IMG/VR virus record: IMGVR_UViG_3300006033_000016
Location: 1-64,000 of that record
From: a virus
Length of the DNA: 64,000 bases
Strand: one strand, 5' to 3'
Shown piece after piece: positions 41,782 to 50,605 of the stretch (positions are counted from its first letter, which is position 1; the number at the start of each line of letters is the position of its first letter). The notes beneath the pieces are model-generated. The model saw nothing but the letters and a program-made list of their open reading frames with translations, made no database searches and was not told the DNA's origin. Position numbers and translations under genes: made by a program.

Positions 41782-43124
41782 GACCCTTCCTTAACCATCC
41801 AAGGAACCTGAGTAGGCATGACATTCTTATGCGCCTCTAAGGTGTTATGATAGCACTCTGACACAGAAGAACGAGAAAAAGACACACAAGGAGGAGCTGA
41901 GATACGTGACCGTACGTCCTCCATCTTCAAACGAGGAAAGAAGATGCGGGCGGAGTCGACGAGAACGGACTCCCCGACTGTTCTTTCTGAAAGGGTGGCA
42001 GTGTCTGCTGTTGTATCATATAAATACGAGCAGGATCCGAGCTTGGTCCAAATCTTGGCTCCAGGAAGGCTAGTCTTGTTTCCAGCCATCTTTATGACAG
42101 GCTTTCCTTCCGCGGCCACTAGCTTATAGACGAAGCCCATCGAGAACCCTGGATCACTAATTCTGGAACCTATTCCGATACCGTCTATAGGTATGAATTG
42201 GCCCAGAGAAGAAATCTTCTCCTCGCAGAAATCTCCAGATACTACTATCTTGGTCCCGCTGAATCCCATACCGTCCAAGGTAGTTCTAATGAACGGAACC
42301 AGAGACTTAATTTCCCCCGAATCAAGACGGACTGCATTGAGCGGTATGTGTGTCTCGAATGATGCACGAATGGCATTAAGTATACCCTTCCTCACATCGT
42401 AAGTGTCAATGAGAAGGGAGTTGGTTTCGGGATAGGACCTAAGAAAATCCTTGAACGCAGATAGCTCCCCACCCAAACCATAGGACATGACATATGAATG
42501 GGCCATAGTGCCTCGAACAGGCGTGCCGTAGACTCGGCCTGCCTCTAAATTAGAGGTGGCGTCAAATCCGCCAACAATCGAGTCCACTGCCACATGAACT
42601 GCCTGAGCCTCATGAATTCGACGAGTACCAAACTCGAAAAGAGATATTCGAGAAGGAGTCACTCGTCGAATCTTGTGAGCAAGTGATGCTGTACGGACAG
42701 AAGAGTTCAAGATACTGAGTATCTGTGTCTCCAGGAGATGGACCCAGCATATGGGGCCACAGACTTGTACTACGGGGTGATCGTAATAAATGCGCTCTCC
42801 ATCAGGAGCACACACTATGCTGACACGTTTAAACGATTGTACAAAATCATTATGAAGCCAGGCGTGAAAGTCGTCAACGTGGCCGTGAGGAATGAAAGAT
42901 TCCAAAAGATCTTTAGTAATAAGGGAGACGGAATCTAGAAAGGAAGAGGTGTGTACCAGCTCTGCTATCCTATACGCTCCAGACATGATAATGTCATTTG
43001 TTGACAAATCCGTTGGAACCCTGCGGAAGTATGCCTCTGCTGTCGCCAACACCTTGTGTCGACCACTCCTCCAATGGGAGTAGACCATTGCCAGCTGATA
43101 GAAGTCGGTGTTTGTGATGTACAT
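41778..43124 (-). CDS. pncB: nicotinate phosphoribosyltransferase
   Basis: 448 aa. Joins nicotinate to phosphoribosyl pyrophosphate, giving nicotinate mononucleotide. Family motifs in order: TDFYQLAMVYSHW (residues 6-18), SLFEFGTRR near 158, GGFDATSNLEAGRVYGTPV near 180, GTMAHSYVMSY near 200, LLIDTYDVRKGILNAI near 232, VRLDSGEI near 262 and VVSGDFCEEKI near 288. These fit NAPRT better than nicotinamide phosphoribosyltransferase. It lies 5-12 kb from the adenylyltransferase-like, PncC-like and nicotinamidase genes, which would supply or use its product. Confidence 0.88.
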   Translation of the reverse strand: MYITNTDFYQLAMVYSHWRSGRHKVLATAEAYFRRVPTDLSTNDIIMSGAYRIAELVHTSSFLDSVSLITKDLLESFIPHGHVDDFHAWLHNDFVQSFKRVSIVCAPDGERIYYDHPVVQVCGPICWVHLLETQILSILNSSVRTASLAHKIRRVTPSRISLFEFGTRRIHEAQAVHVAVDSIVGGFDATSNLEAGRVYGTPVRGTMAHSYVMSYGLGGELSAFKDFLRSYPETNSLLIDTYDVRKGILNAIRASFETHIPLNAVRLDSGEIKSLVPFIRTTLDGMGFSGTKIVVSGDFCEEKISSLGQFIPIDGIGIGSRISDPGFSMGFVYKLVAAEGKPVIKMAGNKTSLPGAKIWTKLGSCSYLYDTTADTATLSERTVGESVLVDSARIFFPRLKMEDVRSRISAPPCVSFSRSSVSECYHNTLEAHKNVMPTQVPWMVKEGS

Positions 43125-43130
43125 GAGTTC

Positions 43131-43439
43131 TCACTTCAGATCAATGGCAGGGGACCAACTAAAATTGACTGTCTCCCAGTCGGAACCAAGACGATAGTAC
43201 ACTTGACCAAAGTAGCCAAGTAGCCACTCCTCTTCCTGTTCTAGAGGAATGTAGGATGGAACCATGGGGTCGCCTCGCTGGTCTAATCCTCCTATACCAC
43301 AGAAAGGGATATTTTCGCAGAAGTCTAGGTCTGCTTCTATCCACCCACGAAGAAAAGCCCCAGAGCTATCCTCTTTAGGAACGTAAGTGTCTGCGTAAGA
43401 GGGAATTGAGAAAGAACGTTTCCTATAGCTGTGTTTCAT
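43131..43439 (-). CDS. hypothetical protein, 102 aa
   Basis: Not recognised; rich in Trp, Tyr and acidic residues. Overlaps the upstream gene by 17 nt. Confidence 0.6.
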   Translation of the reverse strand: MKHSYRKRSFSIPSYADTYVPKEDSSGAFLRGWIEADLDFCENIPFCGIGGLDQRGDPMVPSYIPLEQEEEWLLGYFGQVYYRLGSDWETVNFSWSPAIDLK

Positions 43440-43893
43440 ATTTCTTCTTGAGCCTCGCTAGTTGTTCTCTTTCTTTCATTTCTTTCTTAGAAATCTGAAC
43501 CTTGCGAGCAGCCTTTTTCTTTGCTTGAGATTCTTCATAACGAAGAATTTCTAGGTCTGTTTTCTTTAGGAAACCAGAAGCCCTTAACGTTACGGCAATA
43601 TACTCAGGTTCGTATCCCTCAGTGTAACTTAGGAGGTTCCAAGTTAGATCTTCTATGTTTGAAGGAAGTGTATCCCTGATATCCTCGATATTTTTATTTA
43701 CCCAGGAGTGTACCTGATCAGCCGCATCTCCAAGAAGAAACCTTACAGCCTGGTCTTCTGCGAAGACGGGCGCCTTCGGGTCTAAAACAATATCTTCTCC
43801 CAGAAGGTCAGAAAGATACACGTAGAAGTTAGCCTCTTTCTCCCACCTTTTATAGTGAGAAGAGGGGTAACTGATGTCAGACTTTTTGCGCAT
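43423..43893 (-). CDS. hypothetical protein, 156 aa
   Basis: Ends in a Lys/Glu-rich coiled coil (about residues 120-156). No domain recognised. Confidence 0.65.
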   Translation of the reverse strand: MRKKSDISYPSSHYKRWEKEANFYVYLSDLLGEDIVLDPKAPVFAEDQAVRFLLGDAADQVHSWVNKNIEDIRDTLPSNIEDLTWNLLSYTEGYEPEYIAVTLRASGFLKKTDLEILRYEESQAKKKAARKVQISKKEMKEREQLARLKKKYETQL

Positions 43894-44326
43894 TTAGAAC
43901 CGCCCGTGATATGGAATCTACCTGGTTGTTAAGGTAGTGACGCACGTTACTTGGAGCCTGGTGCGCTTTTACGTGCTTGAAACGCACCCTACAGTTTCTC
44001 TTATCCAAGATGTTGTGTAACCAACGTCGCCACACAAACCAGTCTTCTCTTCTCAAAGAAGAAGTGTCCGCACCATACTTCAAGTAGGTGATGGCTACCT
44101 GAGAGTCAGTATTTACGCATATTCCTTCAGTTTCTCGCCACTCTCTCAGCGCTCTTCTCACACCCAAAAGAATAGCGCACATTTCTGCAGTATTGTTACA
44201 AGTGACCTGCGGAGGACAAGCCGTAGAATCAACGATTCTACCTTGGTCAGATCTTAGCCAATAGGCTACTGCTCCCTCGGATTTGGATGGATTCCAAGAG
44301 GCGTCAGTGTAACATGTTACCCACAT
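43877..44326 (-). CDS. rnhA: ribonuclease HI-like protein (copy 2)
   Basis: 149 aa. Catalytic residues: CYTDASWN (Asp near 8), NNTAEMCAILLG (Glu near 48), VNTDSQVA (Asp near 73), HVKAHQAP (His near 121) and NNQVDSIS (late Asp). Similar in plan and length to the copy at 10236 but clearly diverged. It lies between tRNA-Leu(CAA) and hypothetical genes. Confidence 0.87.
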   Translation of the reverse strand: MWVTCYTDASWNPSKSEGAVAYWLRSDQGRIVDSTACPPQVTCNNTAEMCAILLGVRRALREWRETEGICVNTDSQVAITYLKYGADTSSLRREDWFVWRRWLHNILDKRNCRVRFKHVKAHQAPSNVRHYLNNQVDSISRAVLNAQKV

Positions 44327-44336
44327 AGAGTGTCTT

Positions 44337-44419
44337 TGGTAGGGTCGGAGGGAGTCGAACCCTCACGGTCGCCCGGTGGAGTTTGAAACCACTGCGTCTG
44401 CCAGTTCCGCCACGACCCC
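44337..44419 (-). tRNA. tRNA-Leu (anticodon CAA)
   Basis: Class II, variable arm present, T loop TTCGACT, CCA encoded. Anticodon loop TTCAAAC within GTGGT/TCCAC stem (one U-U mismatch at the loop end). G1-U72 wobble as in the UAA gene. A UCA reading would break the stem. Confidence 0.85.
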
Positions 44420-44426
44420 ATAGGAG

Positions 44427-44714
44427 TTATACAGAAGAGGATATCCCGAGCCTGTCGAATTCAACTCTAAATTTAGCGCCTCCCTTGTAGGAAAGGGAGA
44501 TCACATTTCCTTCTGCATCTTTTACTTGTAGGGGATAACGGCGCAGGTGATCCCCTAGGAAAGCCATTACAGCATCCTCACACCCCTCTGTCACTACTCC
44601 CTCGAAAGAAAGTGTAGCTTTCACTACAGTAGGTCGTTGTACCTTGGAGATAGAGGAGGAGGGACTCTCCACAAAGCTAGCCGTAACGGATTTTGGTTTC
44701 TTGGGCATACTCAA
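44427..44714 (-). CDS. hypothetical protein, 95 aa
   Basis: Beta-rich, not recognised. Possible start 6 nt downstream at the second Met. Coupled to upstream gene by overlap. Confidence 0.6.
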   Translation of the reverse strand: MSMPKKPKSVTASFVESPSSSISKVQRPTVVKATLSFEGVVTEGCEDAVMAFLGDHLRRYPLQVKDAEGNVISLSYKGGAKFRVEFDRLGISSSV

Positions 44715-45031
44715 TCCAATCCAATGAGAAGACTTTTCATTCGTTCGGGGTCCAGCTCTCTGATACGCTCAGTTGCCCGTGCAACAAAAGATGGACGAGT
44801 AGGAAGCACAGGAGCCGCACGCAGCGTGATGGACAAGAAGCCTATCACCAGAAGAACGTCCAACTTGGACATGTCTACAGCGTCTAATAGCTCCCCTACC
44901 TTGTCGAACTCTCCAGCACAAAGCAAGTCATCTATGTGCTCGAACATGAAGTCTAGAATATCATGACTAGACCTGTGTAAGTGCACTTCCTGCAACTCAT
45001 CCAACCATGTATGCACGTCTTCCATCAACAA
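44711..45031 (-). CDS. hypothetical protein, 106 aa
   Basis: All-helical. Its plan (LDDL/LCAGEFDKV...LLDAVD) resembles the 114-aa protein at 50241 (MDDLMYAGEWEEVKYVL), so the two are probably paralogues. Function unknown. Confidence 0.65.
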   Translation of the reverse strand: MLMEDVHTWLDELQEVHLHRSSHDILDFMFEHIDDLLCAGEFDKVGELLDAVDMSKLDVLLVIGFLSITLRAAPVLPTRPSFVARATERIRELDPERMKSLLIGLD

Positions 45032-45288
45032 CGGTACGAAACAGGCTTGTGCGACACACCAGTAAGCTTGTTCGATGCGCCAGTGGGTTTATGCACTTCG
45101 TTCAAGTGAGCCTGGACCTTTCCTGCGTCTTCCTTCGACAGGTGGCTTGTGTAGGAGGGGTCTATAACGTGTTCGAAAACCAAGTTTAGATGGTTCTTTA
45201 CCGCTTCGACCTGCTTGGGAGACAAGGTCTCTACGTCAGACAGCTCAAAGAATCCTTGCAGCCAGTAACAAAAAGCTTCAGGGGTCAT
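45025..45288 (-). CDS. hypothetical protein, 87 aa
   Basis: Helical; the last 20 residues contain a degenerate repeat (GASNKLTGVSHKPVS). Not recognised. Confidence 0.6.
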   Translation of the reverse strand: MTPEAFCYWLQGFFELSDVETLSPKQVEAVKNHLNLVFEHVIDPSYTSHLSKEDAGKVQAHLNEVHKPTGASNKLTGVSHKPVSYRC

Positions 45289-45311
45289 ACTAATCCTTTC
45301 TAATGCAGCGG

Positions 45312-45395
45312 TACCGAGGACAGGGATCGAACCTGCACGCCATAAATGACACTTCCCCCTAAAAGAAGCGCGTCTGCCAATTTCGCCACCTCGGC
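45312..45395 (-). tRNA. tRNA-Leu (anticodon UAG)
   Basis: Class II, acceptor GCCGAGG/CCTCGGT, T loop TTCGATC, anticodon loop TTTAGGG in a CTTCT/GGAAG stem. The 3' end reads A then CCG, so CCA must be added. Confidence 0.88.
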
Positions 45396-45402
45396 ATGAG
45401 AC

Positions 45403-46188
45403 TCACCCGAGCAAAGATACAAGCTCGGACAATCCCTTGTATTCTACCATATCGGAAGACATGTTCAATAGAGCTTCCCTCAAAATGTTCCTTCTTTCTT
45501 CTGACAATTCCTTTACAGGATAGACGTACACACGTATCAGGAATATACTACCATCGCTGTCTGGAAGAGGAAAGGTTGACTGTCTCTCTACACGTAGGTA
45601 GGAATCCTCCAGAGAAGAAAACCTTACGGTCCTGGTGTCTGGATGCTGACTGAGAGCATCCTCTGAAGTGACAGTCCACACAAACCTAACGTAGGGCCCA
45701 CGGGTCACCATGGCCTTAACAAGGGAAGAAGACGTTCCCATAGGAAATCCAGGAATGGGCTTGTGGATTTCAGAGAACGTTTTTCCAAGGAGATGTTCGG
45801 GCCGCCACCCACTAGGAAAATTGACACTGAGCGCAACGATCTTTCCGCTATACTCGTGACCAGCAGAAAGAACGACAATGTCTTCCTGCACAGTGGACGC
45901 GAGAGAAGCGAAGAATGAAGGTACCTCTCTAGGTATAGGAAGGTCTGGAAGGTCGAGCCTCCCAACCCTCTTCATGTACAAGCAAGCATCACGAAGGAGA
46001 CCAAGATGGTCCGGACTATACTGAAAGAAGTTTCTCTTTGCCTTTTGGTTTACGTAGAGTTCGTAGAACTCATCACGCTGAAACATCTCCAGGTCTGACT
46101 TTCCATTTCCGAAGTCTGTTCCGTGTCTGAACAAGCCCAGCTTGTTCTTCTCGTCTACGAACTCAAGAGGAAAATAGAAAGGTATCAA
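45403..46188 (-). CDS. hypothetical protein, 261 aa
   Basis: No recognised domain. Overlaps the next gene upstream by 4 nt. Confidence 0.65.
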   Translation of the reverse strand: MIPFYFPLEFVDEKNKLGLFRHGTDFGNGKSDLEMFQRDEFYELYVNQKAKRNFFQYSPDHLGLLRDACLYMKRVGRLDLPDLPIPREVPSFFASLASTVQEDIVVLSAGHEYSGKIVALSVNFPSGWRPEHLLGKTFSEIHKPIPGFPMGTSSSLVKAMVTRGPYVRFVWTVTSEDALSQHPDTRTVRFSSLEDSYLRVERQSTFPLPDSDGSIFLIRVYVYPVKELSEERRNILREALLNMSSDMVEYKGLSELVSLLG

Positions 46189-46694
46189 GGACTCACCGAG
46201 ACGAACTGTACAGGAGCCGAGGTGACACCTTCGATGTCAGAAATCAACACATTCATCTTTTGCCCAGAGGGGCTGAGAGCAGTCGCAGTATCCGAGTTTT
46301 CATCGACAGACAGCAGCTTAAACACCTCAAGATGAGCGCCACCTACCCACACCATAACATTATCTCCTTCCCTGATGGAGAAATCCTTGTTTGGCAGGGT
46401 AAATCCAGATTTAGAAAGAATGGAAACAGTAGCGCGGCCAAATTCTCTTTCTATGTGGTCAGCAAGTTCCCTGAGCCTCTGGGGTGTTAGGGGCAGGGTA
46501 GTAAGAGTCAGGGTCGTGCTATTTCCGCTATTGGAAACAAGGACAAGCTCCTGATTCCAAAACAACCCCTTTGGATCCTTTTTACCGTCCGGAGTTTCGT
46601 CGCCGTTGTGAAAGATCTTCAACGAAAACCACAGGTCATCAGAGTCATTAGCCAAGGTAAATCTAGATTCGCGAACGAGTTCAGGCTGTGTCAT
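46185..46694 (-). CDS. hypothetical protein, 169 aa
   Basis: Beta-rich; residues 100-150 (FSIREGDNVMVWVGGAHLEVFKLL) look like a small barrel. Overlaps the nuclease gene by 4 nt. Confidence 0.65.
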   Translation of the reverse strand: MTQPELVRESRFTLANDSDDLWFSLKIFHNGDETPDGKKDPKGLFWNQELVLVSNSGNSTTLTLTTLPLTPQRLRELADHIEREFGRATVSILSKSGFTLPNKDFSIREGDNVMVWVGGAHLEVFKLLSVDENSDTATALSPSGQKMNVLISDIEGVTSAPVQFVSVSP

Positions 46695-47173
46695 GTTCTT
46701 TTCCTGTTCTTCTTATAGGATTCCCATCGAGCAGTTTTTCTGTCGAAGGAAAAGCCTCCTTCAAGTCTTTTGATGGCACTAAGTAACATCTGTACTTCGC
46801 CTTGAAGATCGCACTCAGAGCGACATGGCGCCTCTTTCTCGATACGGACTACTCCCCCACAGATATAGGCAAGACCACACCAGTCAGGAACTTCATGTGG
46901 AAGTATCAGATCTTTGGGAGTTAGGTACCATCTGTATCTGCCTACTCCGCACCAGTTGTGTATAGCGGCTGCCTTGGTGCGTAATTCCTTCTGAAAATCC
47001 TTCCTTGATATCTTACACTCTACGGCATGAGAGATCCCATTGTGCCAACCAATGACATCAGGAACTTCGCTGTGGGAAGTGGTCATTTCGGCATAGACCG
47101 TAGAACACTTGTTTTGGCCTCTAAGCCACCTAACTGCACGATGAACCACTTCAGCGTGAGATAATGATTTCAT
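46691..47173 (-). CDS. PD-(D/E)XK nuclease-like protein (MmcB-like)
   Basis: 160 aa. EVPDVIGWHNGISHAVECKI (about residues 36-55) carries the Asp and the ExK pair of the PD-(D/E)XK nuclease core, preceded by a conserved helix with Glu (YAEM). WYLTPKDLI near 83 matches the MmcB/restriction-like DNA repair group. It may act on damaged or foreign DNA. Confidence 0.75.
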   Translation of the reverse strand: MKSLSHAEVVHRAVRWLRGQNKCSTVYAEMTTSHSEVPDVIGWHNGISHAVECKISRKDFQKELRTKAAAIHNWCGVGRYRWYLTPKDLILPHEVPDWCGLAYICGGVVRIEKEAPCRSECDLQGEVQMLLSAIKRLEGGFSFDRKTARWESYKKNRKRT

Positions 47174-47364
47174 CTTGGATATACAGGCTGGGACCGTGAC
47201 ACCAGTACGGAACGTTCAGTTGGAGTGAGAAGAGGCCAAACCAAATCTCTGGCATGAGACAGGGCCGCATGCTTTAGCTTGTTGTCGAGAGCAGCTACTG
47301 CCTCTGATTCCAAAATCAGGTACACAGCCACAAGAGGTACGACCTCCATGGACATATCGATCAT
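47170..47364 (-). CDS. hypothetical protein, 64 aa
   Basis: Small, hydrophobic N-terminal half; overlaps neighbours by 4 nt. Not recognised. Confidence 0.6.
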   Translation of the reverse strand: MIDMSMEVVPLVAVYLILESEAVAALDNKLKHAALSHARDLVWPLLTPTERSVLVSRSQPVYPR

Positions 47365-47585
47365 AGGTCGTACTCTTCTTTCTTCTTCTCTTTGCTGAAC
47401 CGAGAATAGAAGAAGGAAAGCATCTCACTGGGCTCTTCTCCTGACTCTATTTTCATCCTGTAGATGTCCAGAACTATCGTTCTTATCATGAAGTGCACTC
47501 CTTTCAGGACGAAAAGAGTGAACACAAAGAACAGAAGGGGAAGAGTTTCAACGAAAGTGACGAGGATTGCTTCCCACAATCTCAT
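47361..47585 (-). CDS. small membrane protein, 74 aa
   Basis: One long hydrophobic segment (ILVTFVETLPLLFFVFTLFVLKGVHF, about 7-32) is followed by a charged tail with KEKKKEE. Holin-like or accessory role possible. Confidence 0.65.
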   Translation of the reverse strand: MRLWEAILVTFVETLPLLFFVFTLFVLKGVHFMIRTIVLDIYRMKIESGEEPSEMLSFFYSRFSKEKKKEEYDL

Positions 47586-47788
47586 GTGTTCTTCTCCCTT
47601 TTACCAACTGGGTTAGGGTCAGGTGTATATTCCTCGCCAAGGATGGCTAGAGTGTACCGCCATTCTATCTCGCGATTACAATCCAAGGAACAAGTCCTAA
47701 ATTTAGATCCTATGGCAGCACTAGGCAAGGTGTTCATCTCCTTACCGCAGCAGTTACAAAACCACTTCAATTTGGAAAACAACATCAA
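47582..47788 (-). CDS. small zinc-binding protein, 68 aa
   Basis: FCNCCGKEM (residues 10-18) and CSLDCNREIEWRYT (33-46) form a four-Cys zinc site of a type I recall in small phage proteins. Function unknown. Confidence 0.68.
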   Translation of the reverse strand: MMLFSKLKWFCNCCGKEMNTLPSAAIGSKFRTCSLDCNREIEWRYTLAILGEEYTPDPNPVGKREKNT

Positions 47789-48162
47789 ATAGGACCCTCG
47801 TCATCAAACAACGAAAGAAGGATACGCACGTCATTTGCATGTGAGGCAAGCCTTCCTAGGTAGAAGGAAGGAGAGTCTAGGCGGTCCGCCTCTGAGGGAT
47901 CGTTGGAGAGTCCCAGCAACGTTACCTTTGCGGAGGGAAATTCATCTACTCTTCGCGTCACACGAATCAACGCCCTGCGAGCTAGACGGATACCTTCCAG
48001 CACAGCCCATAGACGGCGTATCTCCTCTAGGTCGCACCCATACATGTCTTCTCGACGACCTAATTCGTCACGAAGAAGAGCACGTTGCGTATCTGCCGCT
48101 GACTTGAGGGCGTCAAGAGACGCGCCCACACGCTTGCGTAAACCTGATTGAGTCGGAATCAC
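47785..48162 (-). CDS. hypothetical protein, 125 aa
   Basis: Arg-rich helical N-terminal half; not recognised. Overlaps both neighbours by 4 nt. Confidence 0.62.
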   Translation of the reverse strand: MIPTQSGLRKRVGASLDALKSAADTQRALLRDELGRREDMYGCDLEEIRRLWAVLEGIRLARRALIRVTRRVDEFPSAKVTLLGLSNDPSEADRLDSPSFYLGRLASHANDVRILLSLFDDEGPI

Positions 48163-48500
48163 GACAACCTTATCTCTACGCCACGGATTTCACCAAAATT
48201 ATCCAAAACTAGACGTGTGGAAATATACTTAGACAGTTCTTTATTGAGAACGTGTACTACGTCAGCAGGATGAAATTTGACTAACAATGGATGGTTCATC
48301 ACAAGTTGAACTGTAGGTTTTGTCACCTTAAGTGAGTCACACATCCACCTAGAAAGCATCTCTGCCACAAGGGGAGGGACATGTTCAGCCACGTCCCTCC
48401 TTATCTCGAAGGAAAGACGATCTACAAGATAGTCTGCCTGCTCTATGTTTCCTCGTACAGATATCTCGTTGTGCGACGATAGTACGTTTTTCCAATCCAT
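48159..48500 (-). CDS. hypothetical protein, 113 aa
   Basis: Helical protein, not recognised. Begins a new unit directly downstream of the terminator that follows the Ro60-like gene. Confidence 0.65.
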   Translation of the reverse strand: MDWKNVLSSHNEISVRGNIEQADYLVDRLSFEIRRDVAEHVPPLVAEMLSRWMCDSLKVTKPTVQLVMNHPLLVKFHPADVVHVLNKELSKYISTRLVLDNFGEIRGVEIRLS

Positions 48501-48523
48501 ACTTCCTCCTGTGCTGCTTAAAC

Positions 48524-48554
48524 AGAAAGGGCCCGCAAATTGCGGGCCCTTTCT
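48524..48554. terminator. intrinsic terminator after Ro60-like gene
   Basis: Perfect 14-bp stem (AGAAAGGGCCCGCA and complement) with 3-nt loop and short T-tracts, 3 nt after the TROVE gene stop. Confidence 0.85.
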
Positions 48555-48557
48555 AGC

Positions 48558-50183
48558 TCAGTCCACTTGCATGGACTCTATTCTCTCAACCCAAAAGCTG
48601 GAGTCTGACCCCTGGGCGAAAGCAGAGACTACCTCAAACACGCTGTCAGAAAAACCGCCAATGTTGAGAACGGAGTTCCGCTCATCGGCGACTTGAGTCG
48701 TGGCATACGGCTGAATGTCGATGCAAACCAGCTTGCAGTCAGGGTTCTTCGCCTTGATGCGCTGCCAGCCAGCCTCAGAGGCGGTGGAAGCCCTACCCCA
48801 AGAAGAGACGGGTCTATCTAGCCACGATTCGTTGTCCGATACAATGATGATAACATCAGCCTTCTTGCCTTGAAGATGCTCAAAGCAGAGCGATACAGTG
48901 GTACCACCGCCACCAAATGAGGCCAACTTCTTCGCATTTGTCATAACCGAATCTCTTGGGTTTAGAGAAGCGGCGTGCATACGCGTGTCAAAAGGAAGCA
49001 CGTTGGCAGTGGGTGACGTACGAAGAATTGATGCTGAAACAAGCGCAGCAACATCAATACAACGGACACCAGTAGTAGCGCCCTTACGATGGCCTGTCAC
49101 TGGGCTGCTCATGGAGCCAGATACGTCAGGAAATACCCATACGTTCCCAGAGAGCGGAGGAACATTCTTGGTAGCTATCTCCATAGCATCCTGAAGCGCC
49201 AGTTTCAGTGGCATGGGGATATCCGAAGACGCCTCAGTAGCCTTGTACGCCATCAGAAGTTGATACGGGAATACTCTGGAACTAGAGATTTCTTTCTCGT
49301 CCCTAAGCTTGTCCGCCAGCTTTGACACTACGTCCGCATTCTTTAGCACACCATGGCGCGCAAAAGTGTTTAGATTCATACGAACAAAGTGCCAGCCACC
49401 GTTCAATGCAATCTCGGTCCACTGCTTTGTGTCCAGGTCCAAAGAAGTAAGCAACTGGAAGGGAACCTTGGGTACAGATGCTTTCTTGGGATTGGCCTTG
49501 AAAGCCTCAAACTCCCGAATAGAGTCAGGAAGAGTGGAAGCGATTCTTGCACCTTCTTTACCCAGAAGGTAATTGAAGGTGGCATGCTTCGCTGCATCAG
49601 ACCCAGACTTAGGATGTGCCAACTTAATGACATCCACCAAAGAAGGATCGTTGCCTACGGAATCACGAAAGATTTGGTCAGCAGTTCTGCGGTCAAACCA
49701 ATTGTTGATCACGCTCTTGCCCATGGTGCCGAGGCTCTTCCGCCCCGTAACACCAGATCGAACTACCTGCACGAAGTTTCGGAGCATCTTTGCGTTGTCA
49801 ATGACAATCGGAAAAACGGTACGAAACAAGCGGGAGGCCTCCACATCATTGTTGCCGGCACGAGCAAAAAGAACAGCCACCAAAAGGGCAGGCATGTCTT
49901 TCATGAAGGCAGACCTCCTGGAGTAAATGGCGGTCTTGGCAAGGAAGACGTTGTCCACCTTGGATGCCAGCTCCAGAGTCTTCGTCAACTGGTCCGAAGC
50001 AGAAGCGTAGTACGTGTTGCTGAAGGTGCCTGTGCAGGCATATTGCGCAAGGGCGGCACGATTTGTGAGCGGGTAAGCCAGACCTCCCGCTTCATTTCGA
50101 GTAACCTTTCCCTTAGAATCTAGGGGAACGGCCCTCGGCCTCTTACCTGCCGTAGCACCACCAAAAATAGACTTATTAGCCAT
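48558..50183 (-). CDS. TROVE-domain Ro60/Rsr-like RNA-binding protein
   Basis: 541 aa, the usual Ro60 length. Residues about 15-350 are the HEAT-repeat TROVE ring (RNEAGGLAYPLTNRAALAQY, then repeated helices). Residues about 355-540 are a VWA domain with intact MIDAS (FPDVSGSMSS, then GGGGTTVS and VSDNES). Ro60 binds Y RNAs and misfolded RNA ends and can guide exonucleases. Five Y RNA-like elements, four of them 0.4-1 kb upstream on the same strand, are its likely partners; a terminator follows. Confidence 0.93.
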   Translation of the reverse strand: MANKSIFGGATAGKRPRAVPLDSKGKVTRNEAGGLAYPLTNRAALAQYACTGTFSNTYYASASDQLTKTLELASKVDNVFLAKTAIYSRRSAFMKDMPALLVAVLFARAGNNDVEASRLFRTVFPIVIDNAKMLRNFVQVVRSGVTGRKSLGTMGKSVINNWFDRRTADQIFRDSVGNDPSLVDVIKLAHPKSGSDAAKHATFNYLLGKEGARIASTLPDSIREFEAFKANPKKASVPKVPFQLLTSLDLDTKQWTEIALNGGWHFVRMNLNTFARHGVLKNADVVSKLADKLRDEKEISSSRVFPYQLLMAYKATEASSDIPMPLKLALQDAMEIATKNVPPLSGNVWVFPDVSGSMSSPVTGHRKGATTGVRCIDVAALVSASILRTSPTANVLPFDTRMHAASLNPRDSVMTNAKKLASFGGGGTTVSLCFEHLQGKKADVIIIVSDNESWLDRPVSSWGRASTASEAGWQRIKAKNPDCKLVCIDIQPYATTQVADERNSVLNIGGFSDSVFEVVSAFAQGSDSSFWVERIESMQVD

Positions 50184-50240
50184 GAGACACCTCCATAGGA
50201 GTAGGGTTAATACACTAACGCACCCGTACGATGCGCAAAC

Positions 50241-50585
50241 TTACTTGAGTCTGTTTTCCGTGTAAGCCACACGGTCTTCTGTTTGTCCCCATGTGTGTAG
50301 CAGGGAGTTCATTGCACGAGACAAGAAGTCCGTTCTGGCCTCTCCTAGCTTCTCCCGTGCAGCCTTGGAGAAAGCTAATACACCTGTAAGTACCGTTGGA
50401 GGATACCTGTCAGTGCATATGGAGGCCAGAACATACTTGACTTCTTCCCACTCGCCTGCGTACATGAGGTCATCCATCAGGTCTATGATGGAATCTACGG
50501 ATTTCATGTGGGAAGTTCTATCGTTAGACAGAATAGAAAAAGAAGATAAGAGCACGGAGTTAGTTCTATCCCTTAGAGTAGCCAT
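50241..50585 (-). CDS. hypothetical protein, 114 aa
   Basis: Start set at 50585 (GAGAGGATTAGGC before the ATG); the longer ORF would run through an RNA element. Helical; paralogue-like to the protein at 44711. It lies between the Y RNA-like cluster and the Ro60-like gene in one apparent operon. Confidence 0.65.
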   Translation of the reverse strand: MATLRDRTNSVLLSSFSILSNDRTSHMKSVDSIIDLMDDLMYAGEWEEVKYVLASICTDRYPPTVLTGVLAFSKAAREKLGEARTDFLSRAMNSLLHTWGQTEDRVAYTENRLK

Positions 50586-50605
50586 GCCTAATCCTCTCAA
50601 AAAAT

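Noticed and set aside
41778-43124. Nicotinamide phosphoribosyltransferase (NAMPT/NadV)
   Set aside because: Motifs FEFGTRR, GGFDATSN and LLIDTYDV match nicotinate phosphoribosyltransferase more closely.
44337-44419. UGA suppressor or selenocysteine tRNA (UCA anticodon)
   Set aside because: A UCA reading breaks the anticodon stem; the CAA reading gives U33 and a nearly perfect stem in a Leu class II tRNA.
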